Assembly: GCA_016191165.1 (NCBI GenBank)
Contig: JACPPF010000158.1
Location: forward strand, 62,001 to 126,000
Source: Planctomycetota bacterium
GTDB taxonomy: Bacteria; Planctomycetota; Planctomycetia; Gemmatales; Gemmataceae
DNA: 64,000 bases
Direction of reading: 5' to 3'
The notes under the pieces were generated by a model. It did no database searches, had not been told where the DNA came from, and was given only the letters and a program-made list of their open reading frames with translations. The stretch's first letter is position 1, and each line of letters begins with the position of its first letter. Position numbers and translations under genes: made by a program. Shown piece after piece: positions 1-8,421 of the stretch.

Positions 1-2669
1 GAGACAAGAGCACGCCAGGGCGCGCGCGGGCGATGCATGCCGACGCGCGCGAGGACTGCATCGAAGGCCGCCTTGCCTTCCTCCAGGCGGCCGCTGATGC
101 AGTAGTGGTAGGCCGCCCGCCGTTCGAGGTCGAGCGCCTCGGCGCCGTGCACGTCCACGCACGCGGCCTGATATTCCTGTGCCGCCTCGGCGCCTCGCCC
201 AGCATTGGCCAGCGCGTGCGCCAGTTCGACGCGCAGCGAGTGCTGGTCGGCGGCGGCTTTTGGCTGGTGTTCCAGCGCCAGCCGAAAAAGCGTGGCGGCG
301 CGATCGAATGCCAGGGCTTCCACGGCTCTCTTGGCGGCCACGCCGTAGTAGTGCCCTGCTCGCGCCGCGTCATCGCTTCGCTGGAAGTGAACCGCCAGGC
401 TCTCGGGATCGGCGTGTCCCGACTCTTCGAGGGTGGCGGCAAGGCGGGCGTGGTGTCCTTTCAACAGGTCGTTTGTCAGGTGCGCCGCGATGATTTCTCG
501 TACCCGGTCGTGGAATACCTCGATGTCGTCATCCGTGCCCGGTCCGGTGCCGCGCACCAGGTGAGCGATGCGAAGACTCAACAAGACAACCTCCTGTTCC
601 CCCGCGAGCTGGGCCGCCTTGCAGGCATCGGCCTGTTGCAGGGGCCGACCCGCGACGGCCAGGACTTCCAGGAGTCGGCGGGCTTCCGCTGGCAATGCCT
701 GAAATCCCTCCCAAAGAACCTGGTCAAGCGACAGCTCCCGCGAGGCGACTGAAGAGCGGGCCCCGGCCCGCGCCTGAATGTGCCGGGCCAGCGCCGAAAC
801 AAACAGCGGATTCCCGCTCGCTTCCTGGACGATGGTGTCCGCCTGCGCAGCCCGCGCGACGTCGTCCGCATCGACCAGGGCAAGTGCCAGCTCGCTGGCC
901 TCGGCAGTCGTCAGGACATCGACTGCCAGGGTGCGCCGCTCCATCGCAGGGTCGGCCCGTTCGAGTGGCTGAAAAAGCGAACTCAGGAGCGCGCCGGCAC
1001 GGGCGTCTTCGCTACGGAAGCAGCCGATCAGCAAAAAGACGGGCGGATCGGGAGGCCGCAAAACCTCGGAGAGCAGCGCGGCACTATCCGGGTCGCCCCA
1101 CTGCAGGTCGTCGATAAACAGGACTAGCGGTCGCCGGTCACCCAGGCGAGTCAGAAGCTCGCGCAGGGCGCTGAAGGCCCTGCGACGCAACTCCTGTGGA
1201 TCGGGGGCTTCCGTAGGCTGGCGCGCCGATCCGGAAAGGGCAGCAATGTTACGCAACACGGGAAAAACGCGGGCCAGCGCCAGGATGTCGCGCGGCAGCA
1301 ACGCCGCAGCCTCCAGCGGCGCCAGCCGACCCAAATATTGGCTCAAGGAATCGATCAGACTGTCGAGCGCCTTGTAAGGGACCGATTCGCGTTCATAACA
1401 TCGGCCGCTCAATACGACCACCCCGTCGACGTCTTGCAGGCTCGCCAGGAATCGCTGCACCAGCGCGCTTTTGCCAAGCCCGGACCGGCCGTGAACATAC
1501 ACGGTCACCGCCTTGCCCGTCTGGGTTGCCAGAAACGCTTCGCGCAGGGCTGCAAGGTGGTGCTTTCGCCCAACGAACGGCATCTGCGGCATTGGTTCCG
1601 TCACGGGCGCCGGCGGTTTTTCGGCCTGCAATTCCTGAGAGCGCAACCGGCGCACGACCTCGGGGCCGGAAGGGCGACTCTCGGCGGTCCGGTTCAGCAA
1701 ATCGAGGCACAGGGAATTGAGATCGTCCGGGATATCCGGCACGAGCGACCTCGGCAGCGGCGGGTCAACGTGTTGCTTGTCGATGAGCACCTGGCGCCGG
1801 CCGCCGACGTGAGGCCGCCGGCCGGTCAGCGCTTCATAAAGCATCACGCCAACGCTATACCAGTCGCAAGCCGGGGTCACCGGCCGGCCCAGCGCCTGTT
1901 CGGGCGCCATGTAAGGCGCCGTGCCAACGACGCGGACGGCATCGCTCTGGTTCTCGATGTCGGCGGCCAGACCGAAATCGAGCAGCACCAGCCGGCCTTC
2001 CTTCGTCACCAGCACATTGGACGGCTTGATGTCGCGATGGAGTTTTCCCGCGCCGTGCAGCGCGACAATCCCCGCGGCCAGCTGCCGCAACGCCGCACGC
2101 AATGCCGCGTGGCGCGCTGCTCCTGAGTTGGCTCCCTCCGCCTCCGAAGTGACGGTCGCGGTTCGCACGTAGGTGAGGAAGTCCACACCCTGGACATATT
2201 CCATCGTGAAGTACCAACTTCGGCCGTCGGAAATCAGTTCAAAAAGTGGCACCAGGTTCGGATGGGTAACGTCGGCAAGCGCACGGAATTCGTTTTTGAA
2301 ACGATACAGGGCCGACGAATCAATTCTCTTGAAGGTCTTGAGCGCCACGGTGCGCTGGCGCTTCTTGTCAAACGCCTGGTAGACAATGCCCATCCCGCCG
2401 CGGCCGAGTTCACGGATGATCTCATAATCCGCGGTGGCAAAATCTGAGTCCGTGCCGGTCGAGCTGGCCGCATCGACGGACGCCGTCGCCGTGGTCACGG
2501 TGCTGGGCGATTCTGATGGCGGGTTCTTGAGTATCTCCAATTGGTGCGCGAGCGCGCTGAGCAAATCGGGACTATCCCGACACAAGTCCTCCGGGGAAAG
2601 ATCCTGGCCGCGGCGGCGGCTTTCCTCCCACTCTCTCAGCAATTCACCGAGCCGCGAATCGTCCACCAT
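1..2669 (-). CDS. Ser/Thr protein kinase fused to AAA-type ATPase and TPR-like repeats (C-terminus beyond window)
   Basis: The frame stays open from an ATG at 2669 to the window edge, so only about 889 residues are seen and the C-terminus is missing. The kinase domain spans roughly residues 80-345: glycine loop LGRGGMGIVY near 86, lysine in ALKTL, catalytic HRDIKPSNVLV near 210, DFGLA near 229 and an intact MAPEQ. A P-loop ATPase follows, with Walker A GRSGLGKS near 391 and Walker B LVLFIDDLQWGD near 515. After that comes helical, alanine-rich sequence typical of tetratricopeptide repeats. This order (kinase, AAA_16/ORC-like ATPase, TPR) is known for large bacterial signalling proteins, in which the ATPase/TPR part is thought to act as a sensing or scaffold platform. 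No signal peptide or membrane segment is seen in the visible part, so it is probably cytoplasmic. The substrate is unknown. Confidence 0.9.
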   Translation of the reverse strand, partial: MVDDSRLGELLREWEESRRRGQDLSPEDLCRDSPDLLSALAHQLEILKNPPSESPSTVTTATASVDAASSTGTDSDFATADYEIIRELGRGGMGIVYQAFDKKRQRTVALKTFKRIDSSALYRFKNEFRALADVTHPNLVPLFELISDGRSWYFTMEYVQGVDFLTYVRTATVTSEAEGANSGAARHAALRAALRQLAAGIVALHGAGKLHRDIKPSNVLVTKEGRLVLLDFGLAADIENQSDAVRVVGTAPYMAPEQALGRPVTPACDWYSVGVMLYEALTGRRPHVGGRRQVLIDKQHVDPPLPRSLVPDIPDDLNSLCLDLLNRTAESRPSGPEVVRRLRSQELQAEKPPAPVTEPMPQMPFVGRKHHLAALREAFLATQTGKAVTVYVHGRSGLGKSALVQRFLASLQDVDGVVVLSGRCYERESVPYKALDSLIDSLSQYLGRLAPLEAAALLPRDILALARVFPVLRNIAALSGSARQPTEAPDPQELRRRAFSALRELLTRLGDRRPLVLFIDDLQWGDPDSAALLSEVLRPPDPPVFLLIGCFRSEDARAGALLSSLFQPLERADPAMERRTLAVDVLTTAEASELALALVDADDVARAAQADTIVQEASGNPLFVSALARHIQARAGARSSVASRELSLDQVLWEGFQALPAEARRLLEVLAVAGRPLQQADACKAAQLAGEQEVVLLSLRIAHLVRGTGPGTDDDIEVFHDRVREIIAAHLTNDLLKGHHARLAATLEESGHADPESLAVHFQRSDDAARAGHYYGVAAKRAVEALAFDRAATLFRLALEHQPKAAADQHSLRVELAHALANAGRGAEAAQEYQAACVDVHGAEALDLERRAAYHYCISGRLEEGKAAFDAVLARVGMHRPRAPWRALV

Positions 2670-2786
2670 GCCCTGAGCCTCCCAGTAGCGCCCATTCCTG
2701 GCGGATGTGCCCGGCGAGGTCGAACGGGTACTCTGAGATTCTAGCCAATTCTACCGCAGCGGCGCGCATTTTCATGCTCGCCCGCT

Positions 2787-2984
2787 TCAGGATTGGTCGA
2801 GCGGCGGATGCACCAGGAAAACCTGATGAAAACCAAGCGGCAGCCGTGACTCAGGGTCGCGAACTCCACTTTGGGCCCAGGCATGAATTGTTTTGCGCCG
2901 CGGCTGAAGTCTCAGATAAAAGTCGTAGTCGCGTTGCAAGTCCTTGTGGCCCCGTGGATTCCCCCGGTTTTTTTCGAGGGCCAT
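2787..2984 (-). CDS. hypothetical small protein downstream of pheT (doubtful)
   Basis: A 65-codon frame beginning MALEKNRGNPRG, about 70 bases after the pheT stop on the same strand. A GGAAAG tract lies upstream of the ATG, and a TTG at 3032 would lengthen it by 16 residues. Composition is mixed, with aromatic residues, and lacks the arginine/proline bias of the usual shadow frames here. I recognise no family. It could equally be chance. The 2670-3053 interval holds nothing else that I can support. Confidence 0.25.
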   Translation of the reverse strand: MALEKNRGNPRGHKDLQRDYDFYLRLQPRRKTIHAWAQSGVRDPESRLPLGFHQVFLVHPPLDQS

Positions 2985-3053
2985 CAACTTTTTCTTTCCG
3001 GGATGTGGAACGCTGAATGCCAGATATCCCAATGGCGTGCCGAGGACGAGGGG

Positions 3054-5600
3054 TTATTCCTTTCCGCGGATCGTTGCCTTCAGCACATTCTTCAGCCGGT
3101 CTTCGATTTTCTTGTGCGCCTTGTCGATCTCCTTGTCTGCAAGGGTACGGTCGTCGGCCTGATACGAAAGCGCATAGGCGAGGCTCTTGGTGCCGGCGGG
3201 GATCTGGTTGCCGCGGTAGAGGTCGAAAAGGTGGACGTTACGGAGGAGGTCGGCGCCAGCGGCGCGGATTTCAGCTTCGATTCTTTCCGCAGGAATCGAT
3301 TCATCCACGACGACGGCAATGTCGCGCAAGGCTGCCGGGAAGCGTGGCACGGGCGTATAACTGAAGCGAGCCGGGGTCGCGGCTTGCAGCGCGTCCACGT
3401 CAAACTCGGCGACCAGGATCGTGCCCTCGCCGAGGTTGTAGGCCTGCGCGACCTTCGGATGCAGGACCCCAAAGACGCCCATCACCAGGCCGCCGACGAC
3501 CAGTCCCGCTGCTTTCGCCGGATGCAAGAACCCCGCCTCGGCTGGATGAAACTTGATGTTGCTCAAGTGCAAATCGCTTGCCAGGGCCTCGATGACCCCC
3601 TTGATTTCAAAGAAGTCAAGTGGGCCTGCCGCCTTGGAGCCGCCATCACCCCAGAATTCAGGCATTCGGTCCCCCATCATCACGATCGCCAATCGGCGAA
3701 GTTCTTTCGGCAGCTTTTCTTCGCCGCCTCCAAGGTAGACAAATCCAATTTCAAAAATTCGCACATCTTCCGTGTTACGAATATTGCTTTCGGCAATTTC
3801 GAGGACGCTCGCCAACACGCTTTGCCTCATCACAACCCGTTCACTGCTGATGGGATTCTGCAAGCGCACGTATTCTGGGGGGCCAGGAATGGTGGACGCC
3901 GCGTTCGTGGTTAGACGAGCTTCCTTCTCTGGCATCGTCAGCCCATAACAAACCACCTCCTGCAAGCCGCAATCGACCAGGATGTCTCGCAGCTTTTCCT
4001 CGAAAACGATCGGCTCGTTGGCTTGTTGCTTCGGCAACGGCTCGGAAAGCAAAGTCGTCGGCACGCGGTCATAGCCGTAAATGCGGACGATGTCCTCGAC
4101 GAGATCGGCAACGCCCTCTTGCACATCGAGGCGATGCGTCGGCACCGTGACCGTTAACGACCTCGAGGCGTCAGCGGAGGGATTTACCTCGTATTCAAGG
4201 GCGCGCAGAATACGAATCGCTTCCTCCGCGTCGATCTTGAACCCAAGCAGCCGATCCATGGCGTCCAGTTTGAAATCGACAACTTGCGGCGCCCGCGGCG
4301 CGGGATAGCAATCGACGAGCCCCTGACACACGTTGCCGGAAGCGTATTGCCGCATCAGATCGGCGGCACGTTCGGCGGCGGGTTTCGCGGTTTCCGGATG
4401 GATGCCGCGGCTGAAGCGTGCGCTGGCCTCGCTGGGCAAATCGAAATGACGGAATGTGCGGCGAATGCTGACGAAGTCGAAACTCGCCGACTCCAGCAGA
4501 ATGTTCTTCGTCTTGTCCGTGACTTCGGTTTCCAGCCCGCCCATCACGCCGGCGAGCGCGATCGGCCCCTTGGTGTCGGCAATGACAAGATGCTCCGGCG
4601 CCAGCTTGCGTTCCTGCTTGTCGAGGGTCAGCAGTGTTTCTCCGGCGCGGGCGGGCCGAACGATAATCGTCGGCGTCTTGCCGCCGGCGCGTTCGACCAG
4701 CACGTCGAAATCGAATGCGTGCAGCGGTTGGCCCCATTCGAGCATGACGAAGTTGGTGATATCGACGATGTTGTTGATGGGCCTCATCCCCGCGTAGAGC
4801 AAACGCCGCTGCATCCAGCCAGGCGCGGGTCCGAGCTGGATGTTCTTGATGAGGGCGGCGATGTACCGGGCGGATAGTTTTGGATCGTCGATTTCGACGT
4901 TGACCTGGCCAGCAATGGATTCGCCCGCCCCCTCGCCTGCGTTCGGGGCTGGTGACGGGAGTCGCAACTTTTGACCGGTGATGGCAGCGACCTCGCGGGC
5001 GACGCCGATCATCGCCAGGCAGCGCGCGGTGTTCGGGAGCACGTCGATCTCGATGACGATATCGCCCATGAAATCCGCGAGCGGCGTGCCCACCGGGGCG
5101 TCGCTCTCCAAGAGGATGATGCCCTCGTGCTCTTCGGAGATGCCCAATTCGAGCAGCGAGCAGACCATCGCATCGCTTGGCAAGCCGCGGATCGTCGTCG
5201 GCTTCAGCTCGGACATCTTGCGGTCTGCGGAATGGCCATCGATGAGAACCGAACCCGAAAGCGCGAGCACGACCTTCTGCCCCTTGTCGCCGACGTGGAT
5301 GTTCGGCGCGCCCGTAACAAGCTGCTTGACCTTGCCCGCGCCCCAGGTGACGGTGGGCAACTTGAGCTTGTCGGCGTTGGGGTGCTTTTCGGTGGAAAGA
5401 ACCTCGGCGATGAAGACCTTGTCGCGATCCCAAACGGGGCCGCGTTCTTCAGACTTGACGCGCACCCCCTCCGGGATCGGCAGACCCAGGACGCGCGTGG
5501 ACGCCACCTCCATGCCGGCAAGCGTCAGGCGGTCGATGAGCTGCGCCGGCGGAATGGTGATGTCGATGTAGTCGCTCAGCCAGGATAGGGGGATTTTCAT
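3054..5600 (-). CDS. pheT: phenylalanine--tRNA ligase beta subunit
   Basis: 848 residues, close to the family norm of about 800. PheT forms the alpha2-beta2 cytoplasmic enzyme that charges tRNA(Phe), and the beta chain carries the editing and tRNA-binding modules. Visible in order: N-terminal MKIPLSWLSDYIDI; the EMAP/tRNA-binding-like region (about 45-165); the B3/B4 editing region, including ARYIAALIKNIQLG and PLHAFDFD; B5 near 430-500 with the DLVEDIVRIYGYDRVP motif; the B6/B7 synthetase-like core; and a C-terminal anticodon-binding FDX-ACB domain starting near YTPVPRFPAALRDIAVVVD. It is the last gene of the infC-rpmI-rplT-pheS-pheT series. It is separated from pheS by a RAYT gene and palindromes instead of following it directly. 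The ATG is supported by the canonical N-terminus. Confidence 0.98.
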   Translation of the reverse strand: MKIPLSWLSDYIDITIPPAQLIDRLTLAGMEVASTRVLGLPIPEGVRVKSEERGPVWDRDKVFIAEVLSTEKHPNADKLKLPTVTWGAGKVKQLVTGAPNIHVGDKGQKVVLALSGSVLIDGHSADRKMSELKPTTIRGLPSDAMVCSLLELGISEEHEGIILLESDAPVGTPLADFMGDIVIEIDVLPNTARCLAMIGVAREVAAITGQKLRLPSPAPNAGEGAGESIAGQVNVEIDDPKLSARYIAALIKNIQLGPAPGWMQRRLLYAGMRPINNIVDITNFVMLEWGQPLHAFDFDVLVERAGGKTPTIIVRPARAGETLLTLDKQERKLAPEHLVIADTKGPIALAGVMGGLETEVTDKTKNILLESASFDFVSIRRTFRHFDLPSEASARFSRGIHPETAKPAAERAADLMRQYASGNVCQGLVDCYPAPRAPQVVDFKLDAMDRLLGFKIDAEEAIRILRALEYEVNPSADASRSLTVTVPTHRLDVQEGVADLVEDIVRIYGYDRVPTTLLSEPLPKQQANEPIVFEEKLRDILVDCGLQEVVCYGLTMPEKEARLTTNAASTIPGPPEYVRLQNPISSERVVMRQSVLASVLEIAESNIRNTEDVRIFEIGFVYLGGGEEKLPKELRRLAIVMMGDRMPEFWGDGGSKAAGPLDFFEIKGVIEALASDLHLSNIKFHPAEAGFLHPAKAAGLVVGGLVMGVFGVLHPKVAQAYNLGEGTILVAEFDVDALQAATPARFSYTPVPRFPAALRDIAVVVDESIPAERIEAEIRAAGADLLRNVHLFDLYRGNQIPAGTKSLAYALSYQADDRTLADKEIDKAHKKIEDRLKNVLKATIRGKE

Positions 5601-5606
5601 GGTTCA

Positions 5607-5730
5607 ATCCCGCTGCCTTTCGGCTGCGGGCGTTGGGTGACTTTCACGCCCGCAGCCGAAAGGCTGCGGGATCAGGCCGGGCGATGCACATGGATTTACA
5701 CGCCCGCAGCCGAAAGGCTGCGGGATCAGG
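5607..5730. repeat. three REP-like palindromes downstream of the RAYT gene
   Basis: Three copies of a roughly 27-bp palindrome (CCCGCAGCC, GAAA loop, GGCTGCGGG) lie at 5607-5633 (opposite orientation, one mismatch), 5647-5676 and 5701-5730. Copies two and three share the flank GATCAGG. The transposase stop codon (5726-5728) lies inside the third copy. Two more copies lie on the other side of the transposase, and two variants lie at 62848 and 63555. They fill the gap between pheT and the RAYT gene. Confidence 0.9.
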
Positions 5731-6295
5731 GCATTTCGCCTTCGGTTTCAGAATCCTTCCCGTCCGGTTCCTCTTGCAATCCTTCCTTGAACGACCAGGT
5801 CCAGGCGTCCTCTTGCGCCAGGATGTAACGAAACGTATTCTTGTGGTGTTGTTCATCATTGATCGGTTTGTACGTCGCGTTTCGCCCCCAAAGGCGTCCA
5901 GGCTTTTGCTCCCTTACCGCATAACAGGCAGCCGTTTTGCACCGCCCGACGATATCGCGATATTCAGCCGGTGCCTCGGGCAACTCGCACAATATATGAA
6001 CATGCGTCGAAGCAATCGCAATCGCCAGGACTCGACAATCGCGTTTTTGCAGGTCCGCGATGATCGCGCGACCGATGGTCTCACGATGCTCCACCGGCAG
6101 GACGACCGGCTCGCCGCTGATTTTCTGGGCATAGCGATACAAGCCCGCGTGCTCTTCTTTGGGCGGCGGATTCTTGTAGTCGCCCGAGCTATGAATCCGG
6201 TGCTCCCGATTGCGGAAGCCGCGCGGGTCGCCGGGCAGCCAGCTGGTGTGCGTGGAGAAAATCACATGGCGCCATTGTTTGCCTGGACTCGGCAT
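5726..6295 (-). CDS. REP-associated tyrosine transposase (RAYT, IS200/IS605-like Y1 family)
   Basis: 189 residues from the ATG at 6295 (MPSPGKQWRHVIFSTHTSW). An upstream in-frame ATG at 6391 is rejected because that stretch translates palindromic repeat DNA. The HUH metal-binding motif is visible as STHVHIL near residue 92. A downstream helix with KNTFRYILAQED offers the candidate nucleophilic tyrosine. Y1 transposases nick single-stranded DNA at hairpins, and RAYTs are single-copy relatives linked to dispersal of REP palindromes. Here palindromes flank the gene on both sides, as in classic RAYT loci. It sits between pheS and pheT, which are normally adjacent, so it is a later insertion. The frame is intact. 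Confidence 0.85.
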   Translation of the reverse strand: MPSPGKQWRHVIFSTHTSWLPGDPRGFRNREHRIHSSGDYKNPPPKEEHAGLYRYAQKISGEPVVLPVEHRETIGRAIIADLQKRDCRVLAIAIASTHVHILCELPEAPAEYRDIVGRCKTAACYAVREQKPGRLWGRNATYKPINDEQHHKNTFRYILAQEDAWTWSFKEGLQEEPDGKDSETEGEMP

Positions 6296-6312
6296 GGGCC
6301 TCTCCCGTGGCG

Positions 6313-6383
6313 CGATCCCGCAGCCATTCGGCTGCGGGCGTGCAAGAAACCGCAAACGTCCGCAGCCGAAAGGCTGCGGGATT
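6313..6383. repeat. two REP-like palindromes upstream of the RAYT gene
   Basis: Copies at 6313-6341 (CCCGCAGCC, ATTC, GGCTGCGGG) and 6357-6383 (CCGCAGCC, GAAA, GGCTGCGG), in inverted orientation to each other. They lie between the transposase start and the pheS stop and complete the flanking of the RAYT gene. Confidence 0.88.
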
Positions 6384-6387
6384 AGCC

Positions 6388-7410
6388 TCAAAACTGCCGC
6401 AAGAACCGCAGGTCATTGCCCCAAAATTGCCGAATGTCATCGATCGCGTGTTTCAACATCGTGATGCGCTGAGGCCCCATGCCGAACGCGAAGCCGCTGT
6501 ACTCCGCCGGATCGTAGCCGCCATTGCGCAGCACGACGGGATGCACCATGCCGGCGCCCATGATCTCGAGCCAGCCCGTGCCCTTGGTCAGGCGGTCCGC
6601 GTTCGGGTCGTCCCTGGGCCAATCGATGTCCACCTCGATCGATGGCTCCGTGAACGGGAAATAGCTTGACCGAAAGCGCACCTGCCGCTCCTGGCCAAAG
6701 AGGCGGCGAGCGAATGCGGTAATGGTGCCCTTCAGGTCGGCCATCGTCACGTGCTGGCCGATCACCAGCCCCTCGACCTGCTGAAACTGGATCTCGCTGC
6801 GGGTCGTGATTGCCTCGTAACGGTAACACATGCCGGGCAGGATAACGCGAATCGGATTCGGATGAAACTCGCGCATCACGTGAATCTGCCCCGGCGATGT
6901 GTGCGTGCGCAGAATGACGCCGGGCGTCGTCGTGTGAAACGTATCCCACATGTCGCGCGCCGGATGGTGCGGCGGCATATTGAGCAGCTCGAAATTCATC
7001 TCATCGCTTTCGACTTCGCGCGTGCGATAGACCTGAAAACCCATGTCAGCGAAGATCGAGTAGATTTGCCGCATGATCTGCGTGGCGATATGTAAACGCC
7101 CGCGCTGCACCGGCCTGCCGGGCAACGTCACATCCAGCGGGTTGGCCGTGAGGCTTGCGTTTAGCGCCCGCTCTTTTGCGCCGGCGAGCGTCCCTTCAAA
7201 AGCCTTGGTGAGCGCTTCCTTGACCCGATTGGCTTCCTGCCCATAAGTCTTGCGCTCTTCCTTCGGGATGGCGCCGATCGCCTTCAGGGCCGCGACGACT
7301 TCGCCCTTGTCGCCGAAATATTTCGTGTTCCAGGCACGCAAAGCCGGCTCATCGGCGCAGACGGCCAATTCGGCCAGGGCGCGTTGTTCAAGGGAAGCAA
7401 GGTCCGACAT
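6388..7410 (-). CDS. pheS: phenylalanine--tRNA ligase alpha subunit
   Basis: 340 residues from the ATG at 7410 (MSDLASLEQRALAELAV), typical of PheS. The N-terminal coiled coil (about 1-90) binds tRNA. The class II catalytic core follows: motif 1 around HIATQIMRQIYSIFADMGF, motif 2 around VILPGMCYRYEAITTRSEIQF, and motif 3 near the C-terminus, FAFGMGPQRITMLKHAIDDI, ending NDLRFLRQF as in other PheS proteins. It activates phenylalanine and transfers it to tRNA(Phe) together with PheT. It lies downstream of rplT and is separated from it by a perfect 33-bp inverted repeat. The longer frame to 7434 adds eight residues without family support. Confidence 0.98.
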   Translation of the reverse strand: MSDLASLEQRALAELAVCADEPALRAWNTKYFGDKGEVVAALKAIGAIPKEERKTYGQEANRVKEALTKAFEGTLAGAKERALNASLTANPLDVTLPGRPVQRGRLHIATQIMRQIYSIFADMGFQVYRTREVESDEMNFELLNMPPHHPARDMWDTFHTTTPGVILRTHTSPGQIHVMREFHPNPIRVILPGMCYRYEAITTRSEIQFQQVEGLVIGQHVTMADLKGTITAFARRLFGQERQVRFRSSYFPFTEPSIEVDIDWPRDDPNADRLTKGTGWLEIMGAGMVHPVVLRNGGYDPAEYSGFAFGMGPQRITMLKHAIDDIRQFWGNDLRFLRQF

Positions 7411-7421
7411 GGTTTTTCGCG

Positions 7422-7504
7422 CAAGCCCCACCATGAGCGCAGCGATTGGTGGGGGTTGTCGCGGGTTCGATCCCCACCAATCGCTGCGCTCATGGTGGGG
7501 CTTG
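7422..7504. repeat. perfect 33-bp inverted repeat between rplT and pheS
   Basis: Left arm 7422-7454 and right arm 7472-7504 are perfect reverse complements, separated by 17 bases. Each arm is itself a small palindrome, CCCCACCA...TGGTGGGG around the core TGAGCGCAGCGAT. No run of T follows, so a rho-independent terminator is unlikely. The RNA would form a very stable hairpin inside the operon transcript. Confidence 0.95.
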
Positions 7505-7509
7505 ACTCC

Positions 7510-7863
7510 CTACAGTTGCTGCTTGGCAAACTCCACGATCTTGTCAAACCCCGCCGGATCGTGAATCGCGATCTCCGACAGCGTTTGCCGATTGAGCTCC
7601 GACAGCCCCTTCTGCAATCCATGAATGAGTTGGCTATAACGCATGCCACGCGCGCGGCAAGCAGCGTTGATGCGGATGATCCACAACCGGCGAAATTGAC
7701 GCTTGCGGACGCGGCGATCGCGAAAGGCATAGACCCGGCCGCGGATCAGGGTGACGAGCGACTGGCGATAAAGGTTATGCCTGCCTGCCCGAAAGCCCTT
7801 GGTGAGCTTGCGTGTGCGGGCGCGCCCTTTTTTCATGGGCACGCCGCTGTTGGCCCTTACCAT
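7510..7863 (-). CDS. rplT: 50S ribosomal protein L20
   Basis: 117 residues from the ATG at 7863 (MVRANSGVPMKKGRARTRK), matching the normal length of L20. The highly basic N-terminal extension (GFRAGRHNLYRQSLVTLIRGRVYAFRDR across about 27-55) inserts into 23S rRNA. The globular part contains LWIIRINAACRARGMRYSQLIHGL. L20 is an early 50S assembly protein and, in several bacteria, an autogenous regulator of its operon. It follows rpmI, as expected in the infC-rpmI-rplT cluster. The longer frame to 7953 has no family support. Confidence 0.98.
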   Translation of the reverse strand: MVRANSGVPMKKGRARTRKLTKGFRAGRHNLYRQSLVTLIRGRVYAFRDRRVRKRQFRRLWIIRINAACRARGMRYSQLIHGLQKGLSELNRQTLSEIAIHDPAGFDKIVEFAKQQL

Positions 7864-7929
7864 GACTTGGCTCCTTTCAGAAAAAACTCGACGGCCAGGG
7901 GCATGGCTGCCCTGGGTGCGTCGCGCGTG

Positions 7930-7983
7930 CCGCTTGCGGCTTAGCGCTCGCACGGCATCGCGCGAACGCTAAGCCGCAAGCGG
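7930..7983. repeat. 17-bp inverted repeat between rpmI and rplT
   Basis: The arms CCGCTTGCGGCTTAGCG (7930-7946) and its perfect complement (7967-7983) are separated by 20 bases. The right arm ends just before the rpmI stop region. The GGCTTAGCG motif resembles the GTTTAGCCGC repeats seen elsewhere in the window. Confidence 0.85.
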
Positions 7984-7991
7984 CGAAATTG

Positions 7992-8189
7992 TCATTTGCC
8001 GCCGATCATCTCGATGTACTTCTCCGCGACGCGGCCCACCTCGGCGACCCGGCCGCGCAGCTGCCTTTTGCGTTTGGCGGCCTTCGGGCTGTTCAGGTGC
8101 TTCTTGCCGGCCTGGGCGCGCTTCAACTTCCCGTTGGCGGACACGCGGAAACGCTTCTTCGCTCCCTTGTGGGTCTTCAACTTTGGCAT
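7992..8189 (-). CDS. rpmI: 50S ribosomal protein L35
   Basis: 65 residues from the ATG at 8189, with the canonical start [20 protein letters not shown] and the basic middle [27 protein letters not shown] lies just upstream as a plausible ribosome binding site. L35 is a small 23S-rRNA-binding protein of the large subunit. Its place between infC and rplT is the usual one. Confidence 0.98.
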   Translation of the reverse strand: MPKLKTHKGAKKRFRVSANGKLKRAQAGKKHLNSPKAAKRKRQLRGRVAEVGRVAEKYIEMIGGK

Positions 8190-8289
8190 GGCGGAACCTT
8201 TCAAACGAAAAACTCTCCCCGATCGACTCGAAGAGAGTTAAGTATTGTATGACCTACCGGGCCGTTGTCCAACGATTGTTCACGTTTGG

Positions 8290-8388
8290 TGGTGGTACGG
8301 TTTGCTGTAGGTCAGGCTTTCCAGCCTGACGTTTCGCGGCTGCAGTCAGGCAAGAATGCCTGACCTACTTCAAACTGTACCACTACCT
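8290..8388. repeat. nested inverted repeat between infC and rpmI (GTAGGTCAGGC family, copy 1)
   Basis: Outer arms near 8290-8304 and 8374-8388 (GGTGGTACGGTTTG against CAAACTGTACCAC) enclose GTAGGTCAGGC...GCCTGAC (8307-8330) and its inverted partner (8345-8368). A second copy of the inner element lies at 43447-43508. A further short palindrome, GTTTAGCGCCCGCGGGCGCT, follows at 8393. Confidence 0.85.
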
Positions 8389-8421
8389 TACGTTTAGCGC
8401 CCGCGGGCGCTTAACGAAGCA

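Noticed and set aside
6296-6391. N-terminal extension of the RAYT gene
   Set aside because: It translates the flanking palindrome; the family-like N-terminus starts at 6295.
7461-7480. GCGGGTTCGATCCCC looks like the T-arm of a tRNA
   Set aside because: It lies in the loop and arm of the 33-bp palindrome; no acceptor, D or anticodon arm can be drawn around it.
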